A stretch of DNA of 64,000 nt from Solibacillus sp. FSL W7-1436. Its GTDB lineage: Bacteria > Bacillota > Bacilli > Bacillales_A > Planococcaceae. Under the pieces are notes generated by a model, which saw nothing but the letters and a program-made list of their open reading frames with translations, searched no databases and was not told where the DNA came from. A program made the translations under genes and the position numbers. Below, piece after piece: positions 51,224 to 60,622 of this stretch. Numbering within the stretch: the first letter of the stretch is position 1; the number at the start of each line of letters is the position of its first letter. The stretch lies in contig NZ_JBBOWV010000001.1 of assembly GCF_038007305.1 (NCBI RefSeq), positions 563,501-627,500 of the forward strand. Direction: 5' to 3'.

Positions 51224-52057
51224 ATGCTTATTGACTTGCATATGCATACAAATTGTTCAGATGGTGAGCTGACACCTGAGCAACTAGTCACTTTAATACG
51301 CGAACGACAGGTAACGCACTTTGCGATTGCAGATCATGACACCATAAAAGCATATGAACAACTCGCAAATACGGAAATTACGCACTCGACTTTAATTACG
51401 GCATTGGAATTTAATACAGATGGTCCAAACGGCGAACTACATATTTTAGGATATGGTCTGAATTTACAAAACGAACAGCTCATCCAATATTGCGAAATGC
51501 GCAGAGAAGAACGTATTCACTGGTCTAAAAAAATAGTGGTTAAGCTTCAGGAGCTCGGCTATCCAATCGATTATGAAAAGGTTCAACAGCGTGCTGAGGG
51601 CGGCATCATTGTACGTACCCATATTGCCGATGAACTTGTGTCATTAGGCTATTTTGAAAATGCTCAAACCGCTTATGAAAAGCTATTAACAAAAGGTTCC
51701 CCTGCCTTTGAAGTCCGAAAAGGGGCTACCTCAGCTGAAGCAATTCAGATGATTCATCATGCTGGCGGTTTGGCTGTGTTGGCACATCCAGGAATTTATA
51801 AGTTTGAATATTCTATAGAAAAAGTGCTGGCAGAAGGAATTGATGGCATCGAAGTATTTTATCCTCTTCATAGCGAGGACCAGATTATACATTTCAAACA
51901 AATCGCAGACAAATATAATCTGTATAAAACGGTTGGCAGCGACTTTCATGGTGTGAATTCCAGAAGCCCCTACTTACCCGGGTCTGTCGTTTACGAAGAA
52001 GCCGATGTTGTTCCTTTCCTCGAAGCATTAAGCAAAAAAAGTGGTGTGAACGTATGA
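51224..52057 (+). CDS. PHP-domain phosphoesterase (TrpH/YciV type)
   Basis: A 277-aa protein with the metal-binding PHP motifs LIDLHMHTNCSDGELTPEQL, FAIADHDTIKAYE, LAVLAHPGIYKFE and VGSDFHGVN. Relatives hydrolyse nucleotide 3',5'-bisphosphates or phosphodiesters. GGAGGTGAGGAA precedes the ATG. It heads a tightly overlapping operon with SurE and an ABC importer. Confidence 0.88.
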   Translation: MLIDLHMHTNCSDGELTPEQLVTLIRERQVTHFAIADHDTIKAYEQLANTEITHSTLITALEFNTDGPNGELHILGYGLNLQNEQLIQYCEMRREERIHWSKKIVVKLQELGYPIDYEKVQQRAEGGIIVRTHIADELVSLGYFENAQTAYEKLLTKGSPAFEVRKGATSAEAIQMIHHAGGLAVLAHPGIYKFEYSIEKVLAEGIDGIEVFYPLHSEDQIIHFKQIADKYNLYKTVGSDFHGVNSRSPYLPGSVVYEEADVVPFLEALSKKSGVNV

Positions 52058-52848
52058 ATTTATATGCTTCAACTACGTTATTTTGGGGCCAACCTTTGGA
52101 AACTATTTTTCAAAAAGTACATGATGCCGAATTACAAGGAATTGAATTGTGGATGGAGCAAATGCAATTGGAAAATTGGTCGCTGCCGAAAATTGAACAG
52201 CTTATGCAGCAATACAATTTAGCCGTGTCTATCCATGCCCGGAGCTGGGACTTAAATTTAGCCTCGCTCAATGAAGAAATTCGGAATGCATCCGTTCATG
52301 AAATCATGAATGCGCTCTATATGGCCAAAGCATTAAACTGTCCATCGGTTACGATTCACCCAGGCCGAAAAATGATTGCCAGTCATCCACGTATAATTTA
52401 CGAACAAGCGATGGATAAAAGTTTAGAAACATTATATGAAGAAAGTAAAAAAATCGGCGTTAACATTTCTCTTGAGTTGCTCGAAAAGCTCCCGAAAGAA
52501 TTATATTTTGAACCCGAAGCATTAAATCGACTGCTCGAAAAGTATCCATCATTTAAAACGACATTCGATATTGCACATATTGGGCTGCAAGACAATATTG
52601 AAGAAAAACTTTGTCAGCTGCACAACATCGATAAAATTCATATTAGTGATGCGACCGAACAGAAATTTCATGTTGCGCTTGGTACGGGTCAATTGCGATT
52701 GCCGACAACACTTTGGCAGCGTATTGAAGAACAGAAAGTGCCCGTTGTGTTAGAGGGCTTATGCTATGACGATACGATGTTTACGCAACATCTCAACTAT
52801 TTGAAGAAGCTGGAGATAATAAATCATGAACTTTTTAGTTACAAATGA
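52054..52848 (+). CDS. Sugar phosphate isomerase/epimerase-like TIM-barrel protein
   Basis: A 264-aa AP-endonuclease-2-fold protein. Metal-ligand positions are suggested by TIHPGRKM, ISLELLEKLPKE, TFDIAHIG, IHISDAT and VVLEGLCYDD. It may isomerise a sugar or hydrolyse a phosphodiester; the exact reaction is unknown. It overlaps the PHP gene by ATGA and the surE gene by 23 bases. Confidence 0.75.
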   Translation: MNLYASTTLFWGQPLETIFQKVHDAELQGIELWMEQMQLENWSLPKIEQLMQQYNLAVSIHARSWDLNLASLNEEIRNASVHEIMNALYMAKALNCPSVTIHPGRKMIASHPRIIYEQAMDKSLETLYEESKKIGVNISLELLEKLPKELYFEPEALNRLLEKYPSFKTTFDIAHIGLQDNIEEKLCQLHNIDKIHISDATEQKFHVALGTGQLRLPTTLWQRIEEQKVPVVLEGLCYDDTMFTQHLNYLKKLEIINHELFSYK

Positions 52849-53605
52849 TGATGGGATCTTTGCACCTGGTGTCCGCGCTCTTGTCGAAGTTATCAGTAAT
52901 TTTGGGCAAGTGTACGTTTGCTGTCCCGACCAGGAAAGAAGTGCCATTTCTCATTCAATTACATTACGGAAACCGTTAAACATTCAAAAAACCGATCTTT
53001 TCGGTGAGCATATTCAAGCGTGGTGCATTGATGGGACCCCTGCCGACTGTGTAAAACTAGCATTGGATGTCCTTATCAAAGAACCGATTGACTATATCAT
53101 TTCCGGTATTAATCTCGGTTCAAATATTGGAAGGGACGTCTACTATTCCGGGACGATCAGTGCTGCAGTGGAAGGTGCTTCGCTCGGTTATAAAGCATTT
53201 TCCATATCTGTAGATGCCTATGATACGGAAAAATTAAATTTAAAATACCCAAAGCAATATTTATATCAATTTTTACAACATTTTCTTCACCAAGATTTAA
53301 AAAACGGGACGGTCTATAACATCAATCTTCCATATGTTGAGCCCGAACATTATTTAGGCCCTGTCGTGACCGATCTTGATTTATCGGTCAAACGCTACAA
53401 ACATGTGCATATTGAAGACGGGATGGGACAGCTCTTTTATTGGCTAAAAGATCATCGTAAAACAATCGAAAGTGAAGCGGGCAATGCAGACTTTTCATTA
53501 ATTACGCAAGGTTATTTAACCATTACCCCTTTAACCGTCAGCTTTATCAATCAAGATACATTACACCAAACCCAATTATTGATAGAAGGAGCTCTTAAAA
53601 AATGA
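52826..53605 (+). CDS. surE: 5'-nucleotidase SurE
   Basis: A 259-aa protein with the SurE metal site NFLVTNDDGIFAPGVRAL, PDQERSAISHSITLRKPL, TPADCVKLAL and SGINLGSNIGRDVYYSGTIS. SurE removes phosphate from nucleoside monophosphates and some sugar phosphates. Its operon position before a solute-binding protein suggests use on imported phosphate esters. Confidence 0.9.
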   Translation: MNFLVTNDDGIFAPGVRALVEVISNFGQVYVCCPDQERSAISHSITLRKPLNIQKTDLFGEHIQAWCIDGTPADCVKLALDVLIKEPIDYIISGINLGSNIGRDVYYSGTISAAVEGASLGYKAFSISVDAYDTEKLNLKYPKQYLYQFLQHFLHQDLKNGTVYNINLPYVEPEHYLGPVVTDLDLSVKRYKHVHIEDGMGQLFYWLKDHRKTIESEAGNADFSLITQGYLTITPLTVSFINQDTLHQTQLLIEGALKK

Positions 53606-54639
53606 AAAAAATGTGGATGACTGCGTTATTATCAACAGCAATTTTAGCAGCATGTGGATCAACTGAGGAAAATACTGAAAAAGAGGTTAATGCCAACGAC
53701 AATACAGCAACTGATGCTGAAGCAACAATGGATGGAACAGTTAGCTTCTATACTTCCCAACCTGAAGCTGATGCGACAAAGCTGATTTCAGAGTTCAATA
53801 ATTTATATTCAGAGGTAGAAGTTGAATTATTCCGTTCAGGAACAGAGGAAGTTGTCGGGAAGATCTTAGCGGAAAACACAGCCGGCGATATTCAGGCAGA
53901 TGTGCTGTTACTGGCAGATCACGTAACATTTGAAAACTTGAAAAATCAGGATTTACTGGAAAGCTACGATTCTCCGGAGAAAGAAAATATTTCTGAAGAA
54001 TTTATCGATAAGGACCTAACATATTACGGCACAAAAGTAATGGCAACAGTAATCGGTTATAACACAGAGGCGGTTACAGAAGCACCGACATCTTGGAGCG
54101 TATTATCAGAAAAGGCGAATGAAACGATTATGCCTAGCCCTCTTTATTCAGGTGCTGCTGCATACAATTTAGGAATTTTCACACGCAATGATCACTTCGG
54201 CTGGGATTATTATAAAGCATTAAAAGAAGGCAAAGCGACAGTTGTTCAAGGAAATGGTGCGGCATTAAAAGGCTTGCAGGCTGGTGAAAATAACTACGCC
54301 ATGATTGTGGACTATTTAGTAAATAATGCGGCAAATGAAGGTTCACCGATCGCCATCGCTTACCCGGAAGAAGGTGTACCCGTCATTACAGAGCCAATCG
54401 CATTAGTAAAGGATGCGCAGGATGAAGAAGCAGCTCAGGCTTTCATCGACTTCGTTCTTTCTAAAGAAGGTCAGGAGCTTGCGGCAAGTTTAGGCTACGC
54501 ACCAATCCGTTCAGATGTTCCAGCACCAGAAGGACTTAAAGGTGTAGATGAACTAAATGTATTATCAAGCGATGTAGAAGAGCTTTATAGTGGGCGCGAA
54601 TCAGATAAAAATGAATTTAAAACATTATTCGGGGAATAA
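53602..54639 (+). CDS. ABC importer solute-binding lipoprotein (Fbp/Afu type)
   Basis: A 345-aa protein with lipobox LAAC (signal MKKMWMTALLSTAILAAC) and the periplasmic-binding fold of the iron/2-aminoethylphosphonate/hexose-phosphate group: GTVSFYTSQPEADATKLISE, GDIQADVLLLADHVTFENLK, EPIALVKDAQDEEAAQAFID. The ligand cannot be read directly; the two phosphatases upstream favour a phosphorylated compound over iron. Confidence 0.82.
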   Translation: MKKMWMTALLSTAILAACGSTEENTEKEVNANDNTATDAEATMDGTVSFYTSQPEADATKLISEFNNLYSEVEVELFRSGTEEVVGKILAENTAGDIQADVLLLADHVTFENLKNQDLLESYDSPEKENISEEFIDKDLTYYGTKVMATVIGYNTEAVTEAPTSWSVLSEKANETIMPSPLYSGAAAYNLGIFTRNDHFGWDYYKALKEGKATVVQGNGAALKGLQAGENNYAMIVDYLVNNAANEGSPIAIAYPEEGVPVITEPIALVKDAQDEEAAQAFIDFVLSKEGQELAASLGYAPIRSDVPAPEGLKGVDELNVLSSDVEELYSGRESDKNEFKTLFGE

Positions 54640-54641
54640 GA

Positions 54642-56339
54642 ATGACGGATTTTACAACTCAAAGTAATACAAAAGCAACACAAAAATCTTCTGCTTTACT
54701 GTTATCGAAAAAAGGGCTCATCACCCTTTCTTCGGTACTTATCTTTATATTTTTCATCGTGCCGATCCTGCGCCTTGTTTGGCAAAGCTTTCAATATGAT
54801 GGCGCATTGTCTCTGGAACATTATATGACCATTTTAAGTGAGCCTTTCACTTGGAATATGCTTAAAAATACGGCGTTCATTGTCATCGTCTCTACCATTT
54901 TAGCTTTAGTGTTGGGTGTGACCTTTGCCTGGATTATGGCGTATACCAATTTCCGCGGAAAGAAATGGATTCAGATTTTTATTATGCTGCCGTTTATTAT
55001 TCCGTCTTATATCGTGACGATTGCCTGGACCCAATTCGTCAAAGATTTACCGATCACCGTTAATTTATATTCACTGACGGGCATCGCATTTTTACTAGGT
55101 GTTTCTCATTTTCCATTAGTCTATATGTTTACTGTAAACGTATTAAAACGCATTCCAAAAGAACTTGAGTGGGCTATTCGTACATCCGGCGGCAGTCGAA
55201 TCAAAACATTCCTTGTCGTCACATTACCATTATCATTGCCTGGCATTATTGGCGGCGGCATGATCGCGTTTCTTTCTAATTTAGATAATTTCGGCATCCC
55301 TGCTTTTTTAGGCATTCCTGCGAATATTACGGTGTTAAGTACAGCCATTTTCCAGGAAGTAATCGGCTACGGGAATAACGCTTTTGCAAGAGCTGCCACA
55401 TTATCAGTGTTGCTTGCTTTAATCGCCCTTATTGTGACAGGGCTTCAGTGGCTACTTTTACGCCGCTCTAAAGTAATGGAAACAAGCTATATCGATCATA
55501 CGCCAAGAGTAGATTTAGGAAAGTGGCGCAGCTTAGTCGAAATCATCGTTTGGGCAATTGTTCTATTATTTAGCATCGTGCCCCTGCTTTCCATGCTAAA
55601 GACTTCGTTCGTCAAAACATATGGCATGTCTCTGACGCTCGATACATTCACGCTCTACAATTACAACTTTTTGCTTTACGACTATAACAAAGTTGGAGAT
55701 GCCCTACAGACGAGCACGATATTAGCGATTGCCACAGCTGTTATTTGTGTCGTTGCAGGGACTATTATTGCGTATATGCGGATTCGGAAAAACTCAATAT
55801 TTTTGAAAACACTTGAGCTGATTGTCGCTATTCCGTACACATTACCAGGGATGGTGTTGGCTTTGGCGATGATCCTTGCATGGATGCAGCCAATTCCGGG
55901 TTGGAACCCTGGCATATACGGCTCCATCTGGATTTTACTTATTGCCTATGTTACACGTTTTATGTTTTTGCAAGTGCGAGGCAGCAGTACAGCGATTATG
56001 CAAGTGTCTGCTGACTTAGAGGAGGCCGCACATATTAGCGGTGCTTCGGTATGGGCGAAATGGAAATCGATTTTACTGCCACTGTTTTTACCGGGTATTA
56101 TTAGCGGCTCTGTTCTTGTCATTTTAAATACATTAACAGAATTAACGGTCTCTTCCCTGTTATGGTCAAGCGGTGCTGAAACAATCGGCGTGCTAATTTA
56201 TAACTTTGAACAAGCCGGGTACACGACATACTCAACGGCGTTCTCCGCTATTGTTTTACTATACATGTCTATTTTCGCCGGACTACTCTATGGGATAAGT
56301 GCATTAATACGTAGAAAGAGGGTTTCGCATGATCACTGA
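54642..56339 (+). CDS. ABC importer permease, two fused transmembrane domains
   Basis: A 565-aa protein with twelve helices and two binding-protein-dependent permease domains (about 60-265 and 345-555). Each has an EAA-type loop: EWAIRTSGGSRIKTFLVVTL and EEAAHISGASVWAKWKSIL. This is the FbpB/AfuB form. It starts two bases after the binding-protein stop and overlaps the ATPase gene by 11 bases. Confidence 0.9.
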   Translation: MTDFTTQSNTKATQKSSALLLSKKGLITLSSVLIFIFFIVPILRLVWQSFQYDGALSLEHYMTILSEPFTWNMLKNTAFIVIVSTILALVLGVTFAWIMAYTNFRGKKWIQIFIMLPFIIPSYIVTIAWTQFVKDLPITVNLYSLTGIAFLLGVSHFPLVYMFTVNVLKRIPKELEWAIRTSGGSRIKTFLVVTLPLSLPGIIGGGMIAFLSNLDNFGIPAFLGIPANITVLSTAIFQEVIGYGNNAFARAATLSVLLALIALIVTGLQWLLLRRSKVMETSYIDHTPRVDLGKWRSLVEIIVWAIVLLFSIVPLLSMLKTSFVKTYGMSLTLDTFTLYNYNFLLYDYNKVGDALQTSTILAIATAVICVVAGTIIAYMRIRKNSIFLKTLELIVAIPYTLPGMVLALAMILAWMQPIPGWNPGIYGSIWILLIAYVTRFMFLQVRGSSTAIMQVSADLEEAAHISGASVWAKWKSILLPLFLPGIISGSVLVILNTLTELTVSSLLWSSGAETIGVLIYNFEQAGYTTYSTAFSAIVLLYMSIFAGLLYGISALIRRKRVSHDH

Positions 56340-57348
56340 ATTAAAAAATATAAAAAAATCTTTCGGCTCCACAGATGTGTTAAAAGGAATCGATTTAACA
56401 ATTGAAAATGGTGAATTTGTAGCGATTGTCGGTCCTTCAGGCTGTGGTAAAACGACTTTGCTGAAAATTCTCGCTGGATTTGAACGTCCAACGAGCGGCG
56501 AACTTTTAATGGATGACGCATTAATGAATCAGGTACCGCCAGAACACCGCAATATTAGCTTAGTATTCCAATCATTTGCGTTATGGCCGCATATGAAAGT
56601 AAAGGAGCAAGTGGCATTTCCTCTAAAGCATCACCGGTTTGTTAGTGAAGCTTTCAAAAAACAGCCGGATGTACGCGTAGAAGAAATGTTAAAAGCCATG
56701 AGCATGAGTCACTTGGCCGACCGCTACCCCCATGAACTTTCCGGCGGGCAAAAGCAGCGGGTTGCGATAGCACGAGCTTTAAGTCCCGCCCCTGCGCTGA
56801 TTTTAATGGATGAGCCGTTAAGCAGTCTTGATGCCAAACTGCGCATTGAACTGCGCTATGAAATCCAAAAAATTCATCGCCAGTTTAAAAAAGCGATCGT
56901 CTACGTGACGCACGATCAGGGTGAAGCATTGGCAATGGCTGATAAAATTGTCGTGATGAATGCCGGAAAAATCGAACAGATCGGCACACCACAGGAAATT
57001 TATTATTACCCGGAAACACCTTTTGTTGCAGACTTTGTAGGTAAAGCCAACCTATTGGAAGGAACATGGGACAATGATCAGTTTTCCCCGGCATTAAGTC
57101 CAGATGTAACGTGGCATTTCCCGAAAGTTTCTACATACTTTAAACAAGCTGGCTTATGCCCATTACGTCCAGAGCAGCTTAAACTTACAGCCGATGATCG
57201 ACATGGCATTGAAGTCGAAATCCAAAACGTCCAATTCCAAGGCCGTGAGATGATCTACACAGCGCTCGCTAACGAAACTCAGTTAACCATAGTTTCAGAT
57301 GCAGACACTCGCATTCAAATCGGTGAACGCTTGCTGGTTGGGACATGA
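56329..57348 (+). CDS. ABC importer ATPase (FbpC/AfuC type)
   Basis: A 339-aa protein: Walker A GPSGCGKTTLLK, signature LSGGQKQRVAIARAL, Walker B LILMDEPLSSLD, H-loop VTHDQGEALA, and a C-terminal TOBE-like regulatory domain (about 255-339). It completes the importer. Its stop codon lies inside the terminator stem. Confidence 0.92.
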   Translation: MITELKNIKKSFGSTDVLKGIDLTIENGEFVAIVGPSGCGKTTLLKILAGFERPTSGELLMDDALMNQVPPEHRNISLVFQSFALWPHMKVKEQVAFPLKHHRFVSEAFKKQPDVRVEEMLKAMSMSHLADRYPHELSGGQKQRVAIARALSPAPALILMDEPLSSLDAKLRIELRYEIQKIHRQFKKAIVYVTHDQGEALAMADKIVVMNAGKIEQIGTPQEIYYYPETPFVADFVGKANLLEGTWDNDQFSPALSPDVTWHFPKVSTYFKQAGLCPLRPEQLKLTADDRHGIEVEIQNVQFQGREMIYTALANETQLTIVSDADTRIQIGERLLVGT

Positions 57349-57376
57349 GATACGATTCTCATGTCCCATTTCTTTT
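57340..57376 (+). terminator. Terminator of the PHP-SurE-ABC operon
   Basis: GGGACATGAG pairs perfectly with CTCATGTCCC around eight bases, followed by ATTTCTTTTT. The ATPase stop codon is within the left arm. Confidence 0.85.
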
Positions 57377-57460
57377 TGGTTGAAAACTATCAGACCCCTG
57401 TTACGAACTTCTGCATAAAAGCTATATAAAAAGTATCTCATTAAAAATTAGTCAGTAATT

Positions 57461-57495
57461 AAAAAAAGAGATGCACCGTTTACGGCACATCTCTT
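57461..57495 (-). terminator. Terminator of the YkvI-like gene
   Basis: On the minus strand AGAGATGTGCCGT pairs with ACGGTGCATCTCT (one bulge), followed by TTTTTTT. Confidence 0.8.
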
Positions 57496-57519
57496 TCCGG
57501 GAAAAATAGCAACTTAAGT

Positions 57520-58617
57520 CTAGGACACTTCCCTATTCGAAAGATGTTTAAAATGTATAGTTTCCGCTTGTTTCAACTTTTTTCGTCGAATCCATGCAAC
57601 AATCACGACAAGAATTAAAGCAAACCCTAAATAGCCCATCGTTGAGTAAACTTTCCCTACTAAACTTGTGAAGCCAACTAGGCTTGCAGCAAATCCTGCC
57701 AAACCAACGATGATGACAGCTGGCTTGAATGACTTTGATTCTGGTGCAAAGAAGCGTACGGTAAAGGCATAGAACATACCGACTGCCGTATTGTACATCA
57801 TCCCTAGCAATGCGATTGACATAAGAATACCTACCGCTGGATGAATTTGATTTGCTAGCTCTAATGTTGGCATATCTACCCCTGCCACCACATCGATTTT
57901 TACGAACATCGCGACATTGATTAAAATAATTAATAACCCTAGCATAATCCCGCCAAAAATACCGCCGCGTCCTGCTACTTTACTATCTTTCTCTGTACCA
58001 CCCATCACGATTAACAGCGCAGCACCCGCAGCGATATTATAAGAAACATACAATAATGCGCCAATAAACCAATTCCCTGCCGCTGCCGGCTGCTCCTTTG
58101 CTAAGTTATCTGCTTGTGACCATGAAAGATCCATCGTAAAGATCGAATAGATTAATATAACAAAGATAACCCCCATTAAATACGGAGTTACACTCGCAAT
58201 TATATTAATGATGTTTTTCACATTTAATAATAATGTCGCAATCGTTAAACCAACCATTATAATGCTGCCAACCATAGGATCAATGCCAAACATTTGATTG
58301 AATGTAGAGCCTGAACCTGCAAACATCACAACCGCTACCCCAAATAAGAAGAACGTGATCAGGAAGTCTAAAATGAAGCCTAAATAGCGACCACTAATTT
58401 GATAAATAACCCCTTTATGGGAAGAAACCTGCATTTCCGAGCCTAGCTGTGCTAATGTCATACCTAAAAAGGCAAAGGCTAATGAAGCGAGAATCCCCCC
58501 AACTAGCCCCAGCGTACCATAACTTGTAAAATACTGCATGATTTCTTGACCAGAGGCAAAGCCCGCGCCGACTATTAAACCGACGAAAGCACCTCCTATT
58601 TGTAAACTTCTTTTCAT
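57520..58617 (-). CDS. YkvI-like APC-superfamily membrane transporter
   Basis: About 365 aa with ten or eleven helices, starting MKRSLQIGGAFVGLIVGAGF then ASGQEIMQYF, the hallmark of YkvI-type proteins. Relatives are amino-acid-carrier-like, with substrate unknown. ATG 58617 follows AGAAGGTG. It is downstream of, and in the same direction as, the racemase/acyltransferase/deacylase genes, so amino-acid transport for that pathway is plausible. Confidence 0.82.
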   Translation of the reverse strand: MKRSLQIGGAFVGLIVGAGFASGQEIMQYFTSYGTLGLVGGILASLAFAFLGMTLAQLGSEMQVSSHKGVIYQISGRYLGFILDFLITFFLFGVAVVMFAGSGSTFNQMFGIDPMVGSIIMVGLTIATLLLNVKNIINIIASVTPYLMGVIFVILIYSIFTMDLSWSQADNLAKEQPAAAGNWFIGALLYVSYNIAAGAALLIVMGGTEKDSKVAGRGGIFGGIMLGLLIILINVAMFVKIDVVAGVDMPTLELANQIHPAVGILMSIALLGMMYNTAVGMFYAFTVRFFAPESKSFKPAVIIVGLAGFAASLVGFTSLVGKVYSTMGYLGFALILVVIVAWIRRKKLKQAETIHFKHLSNREVS

Positions 58618-58706
58618 AGTGCACCTTCTTATTATTTGAATTTTCTGATAAAATAGTCCGTAAATTTCCTTAAGCACAAACATTCGTGCTTAAGGAGTTA
58701 TTTGGA

Positions 58707-59813
58707 TTAGTTATATGTTTTCTTTTCGACCGTATAAGATTCCACTGTTTCACGATTAATCGCATAGCCGATGCCAGCTGTTTGCGGTACCTGGATATAA
58801 CCATTTTCCGCCACTACCTCAGGCTCGATAATATCCTTTTCCCAGTAGCGATTCGAGCTCGCTGTATCCCCCGGTAGAATAAAGTTCGATAAAGTTGTCA
58901 GTGCTACATTATGTGCACGTCCCACACCCGACTCCAGCATGCCGCCACACCATACCGGAATGCCCTTTGATTCGCAATAGTCATGAATTTTCTTAGCTTC
59001 TGTTAAGCCACCGACACGACCGATTTTAATATTAATAATTTTTGTCGCACCGATTTCGATTGCTTTACGTGCATCCTCTAATGAGTGAATGCTTTCATCC
59101 AAGCAAATCGGTGTTGTCATTTGTTTTTGCAGTGTTGCATGATCGATAATATCATCCGAAGCTAAGGGCTGTTCCACCATTGTTAAGTTAAATTCATCAA
59201 GCTGCTTTAAAAGTTCCACATCTTCTAGACGGTAAGCAGAGTTGGCGTCTGCCATAATCGCCACATCCGGGAATTTTTCACGTAGTGTACGCATCACTTC
59301 CACATCCCAGCCTGGCTTGATTTTTACTTTGATGCGCTTGTAACCGTCACGTACATATTCATCTACTAAAGCGACTAAATCCTCGATCGATTTTTGGATT
59401 CCGATACTAATTCCTACCTCGATCTGATCCTTTGTACCGCCTAGTGCAGCTGCTAGTGTTTGATTCGTTTGTTGGGCATAAATGTCCCAAATTGCGCCTT
59501 CAATTGTTGATTTCGCCATATTGTTTTTACGGATTGGCTCAAAAATAGCACTCACTTCATCGGGATGGTTAATTTCTTTATTTAAAATTAACGGAATCAA
59601 ATAATCCTCCAGCATGTGCCAGTTTGTTTTTAACGTTTCTTCGTTATACCATGGTGAGTGGAAAGCTACAGATTCACCCCAGCCGATTGTCCCTTGTTCA
59701 TCTTTTGCTTCAAGTAATAAAAAATCTTTATTTGTAAATGTGCCAAAGCTTGTTGTAAAAGGTGCCTTTAGCTTCATTTGTAAATGCCTAATTGTAATTT
59801 CGGTAATTTTCAT
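58707..59813 (-). CDS. N-succinylamino acid racemase (enolase superfamily)
   Basis: A 368-aa muconate-lactonizing-subgroup enzyme. Catalytic pattern Lys162-x-Lys164 ([10 protein letters not shown]), Asp189 (MADANSAY), Glu214 (MVEQPLA), Asp239 (CLDESIHS) and Lys263 (NIKIGRVGG) matches the OSBS/NSAR family almost residue for residue. Men genes are absent, while an acyltransferase and an M20 deacylase are adjacent, so racemisation of N-succinyl amino acids is more likely than menaquinone synthesis. It overlaps the GNAT gene by ATGA. Confidence 0.88.
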   Translation of the reverse strand: MKITEITIRHLQMKLKAPFTTSFGTFTNKDFLLLEAKDEQGTIGWGESVAFHSPWYNEETLKTNWHMLEDYLIPLILNKEINHPDEVSAIFEPIRKNNMAKSTIEGAIWDIYAQQTNQTLAAALGGTKDQIEVGISIGIQKSIEDLVALVDEYVRDGYKRIKVKIKPGWDVEVMRTLREKFPDVAIMADANSAYRLEDVELLKQLDEFNLTMVEQPLASDDIIDHATLQKQMTTPICLDESIHSLEDARKAIEIGATKIINIKIGRVGGLTEAKKIHDYCESKGIPVWCGGMLESGVGRAHNVALTTLSNFILPGDTASSNRYWEKDIIEPEVVAENGYIQVPQTAGIGYAINRETVESYTVEKKTYN

Positions 59814-60622
59814 GATTGCGTGCCTCCAAGTGCTAATGTGTCTTTTCGTACAAAAATATATTCATTCCACGCTTCCTGCTGCTGCAAGCGAACAGCTGCG
59901 TAGCCCGCTGCAAATAATGCCTGGCAAGCTTCTCTCACAACTAATCGCCAGTGCATCGCATGCTGCTGACTCGAAGCCTTTAATTGTTGGAAATCCTTTG
60001 GAACAGGTAAAGCATAAACAGGCTTCGTGAAATCTACGTTATGTAACTTGATCTTGCATAAACTTTCCTGCTCCCAAACCATTTCACCAACCGGTACCGG
60101 ATTTTCGAAATCAGGTTGGATAGACTGCGCTACATAATCAGACGTTAAATACCAATGCACCTCAAAACGATCCGATGGTAAACCTTTATTAAAGCCATCC
60201 TGCATTTCGCCATAACAGTTTTCCAGGTACGTATCACAAATGCCGTTAAGCTTTGTTAGATTTAAATAACCATTGCGTGTTTCAAGTGGATCAAATGTCC
60301 ATACCATCAGGTCATAGCCTTTTTGAATTGCGATTTCACGCTGCGCATTTTTCAACTTTTCCCCGATTTTTTGAGAACGATAGGCCTCATCAATGCCAAG
60401 CATATGTGAACATAAATAGGTTTTGCCATTATTGAGTGCCGCAAAGCCGTAACTAAAGCCGACTAGTGTTTCGCCTTCATAGGCTCCTACCATAATGCCG
60501 CCATGCTTGACCGCTGTTAATGTTTGATGTGTCGGCAGGGGGGATATTTGCCAAATTTGCTGCTCAAGCACTTGCACTTGCTGCATTTCTTCTAGTGTCG
60601 TTAGTTCTTTTATTAAAATCAT
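59810..60622 (-). CDS. GNAT acyltransferase, probable D-amino acid N-succinyltransferase
   Basis: A 270-aa protein with an N-terminal GNAT domain ([40 protein letters not shown]) and an extra C-terminal part. Such proteins beside NSAR genes in Geobacillus succinylate D-amino acids as the first step of D-to-L conversion. Overlaps both neighbours by four bases. Substrate is inferred from context. Confidence 0.78.
   Translation of the reverse strand: MILIKELTTLEEMQQVQVLEQQIWQISPLPTHQTLTAVKHGGIMVGAYEGETLVGFSYGFAALNNGKTYLCSHMLGIDEAYRSQKIGEKLKNAQREIAIQKGYDLMVWTFDPLETRNGYLNLTKLNGICDTYLENCYGEMQDGFNKGLPSDRFEVHWYLTSDYVAQSIQPDFENPVPVGEMVWEQESLCKIKLHNVDFTKPVYALPVPKDFQQLKASSQQHAMHWRLVVREACQALFAAGYAAVRLQQQEAWNEYIFVRKDTLALGGTQS

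Noticed and set aside
58707-59813. Assignment as MenC of menaquinone synthesis
   Set aside because: The family cannot separate OSBS from NSAR by motif alone, but the neighbours are an acyltransferase and an M20 deacylase, not men genes.
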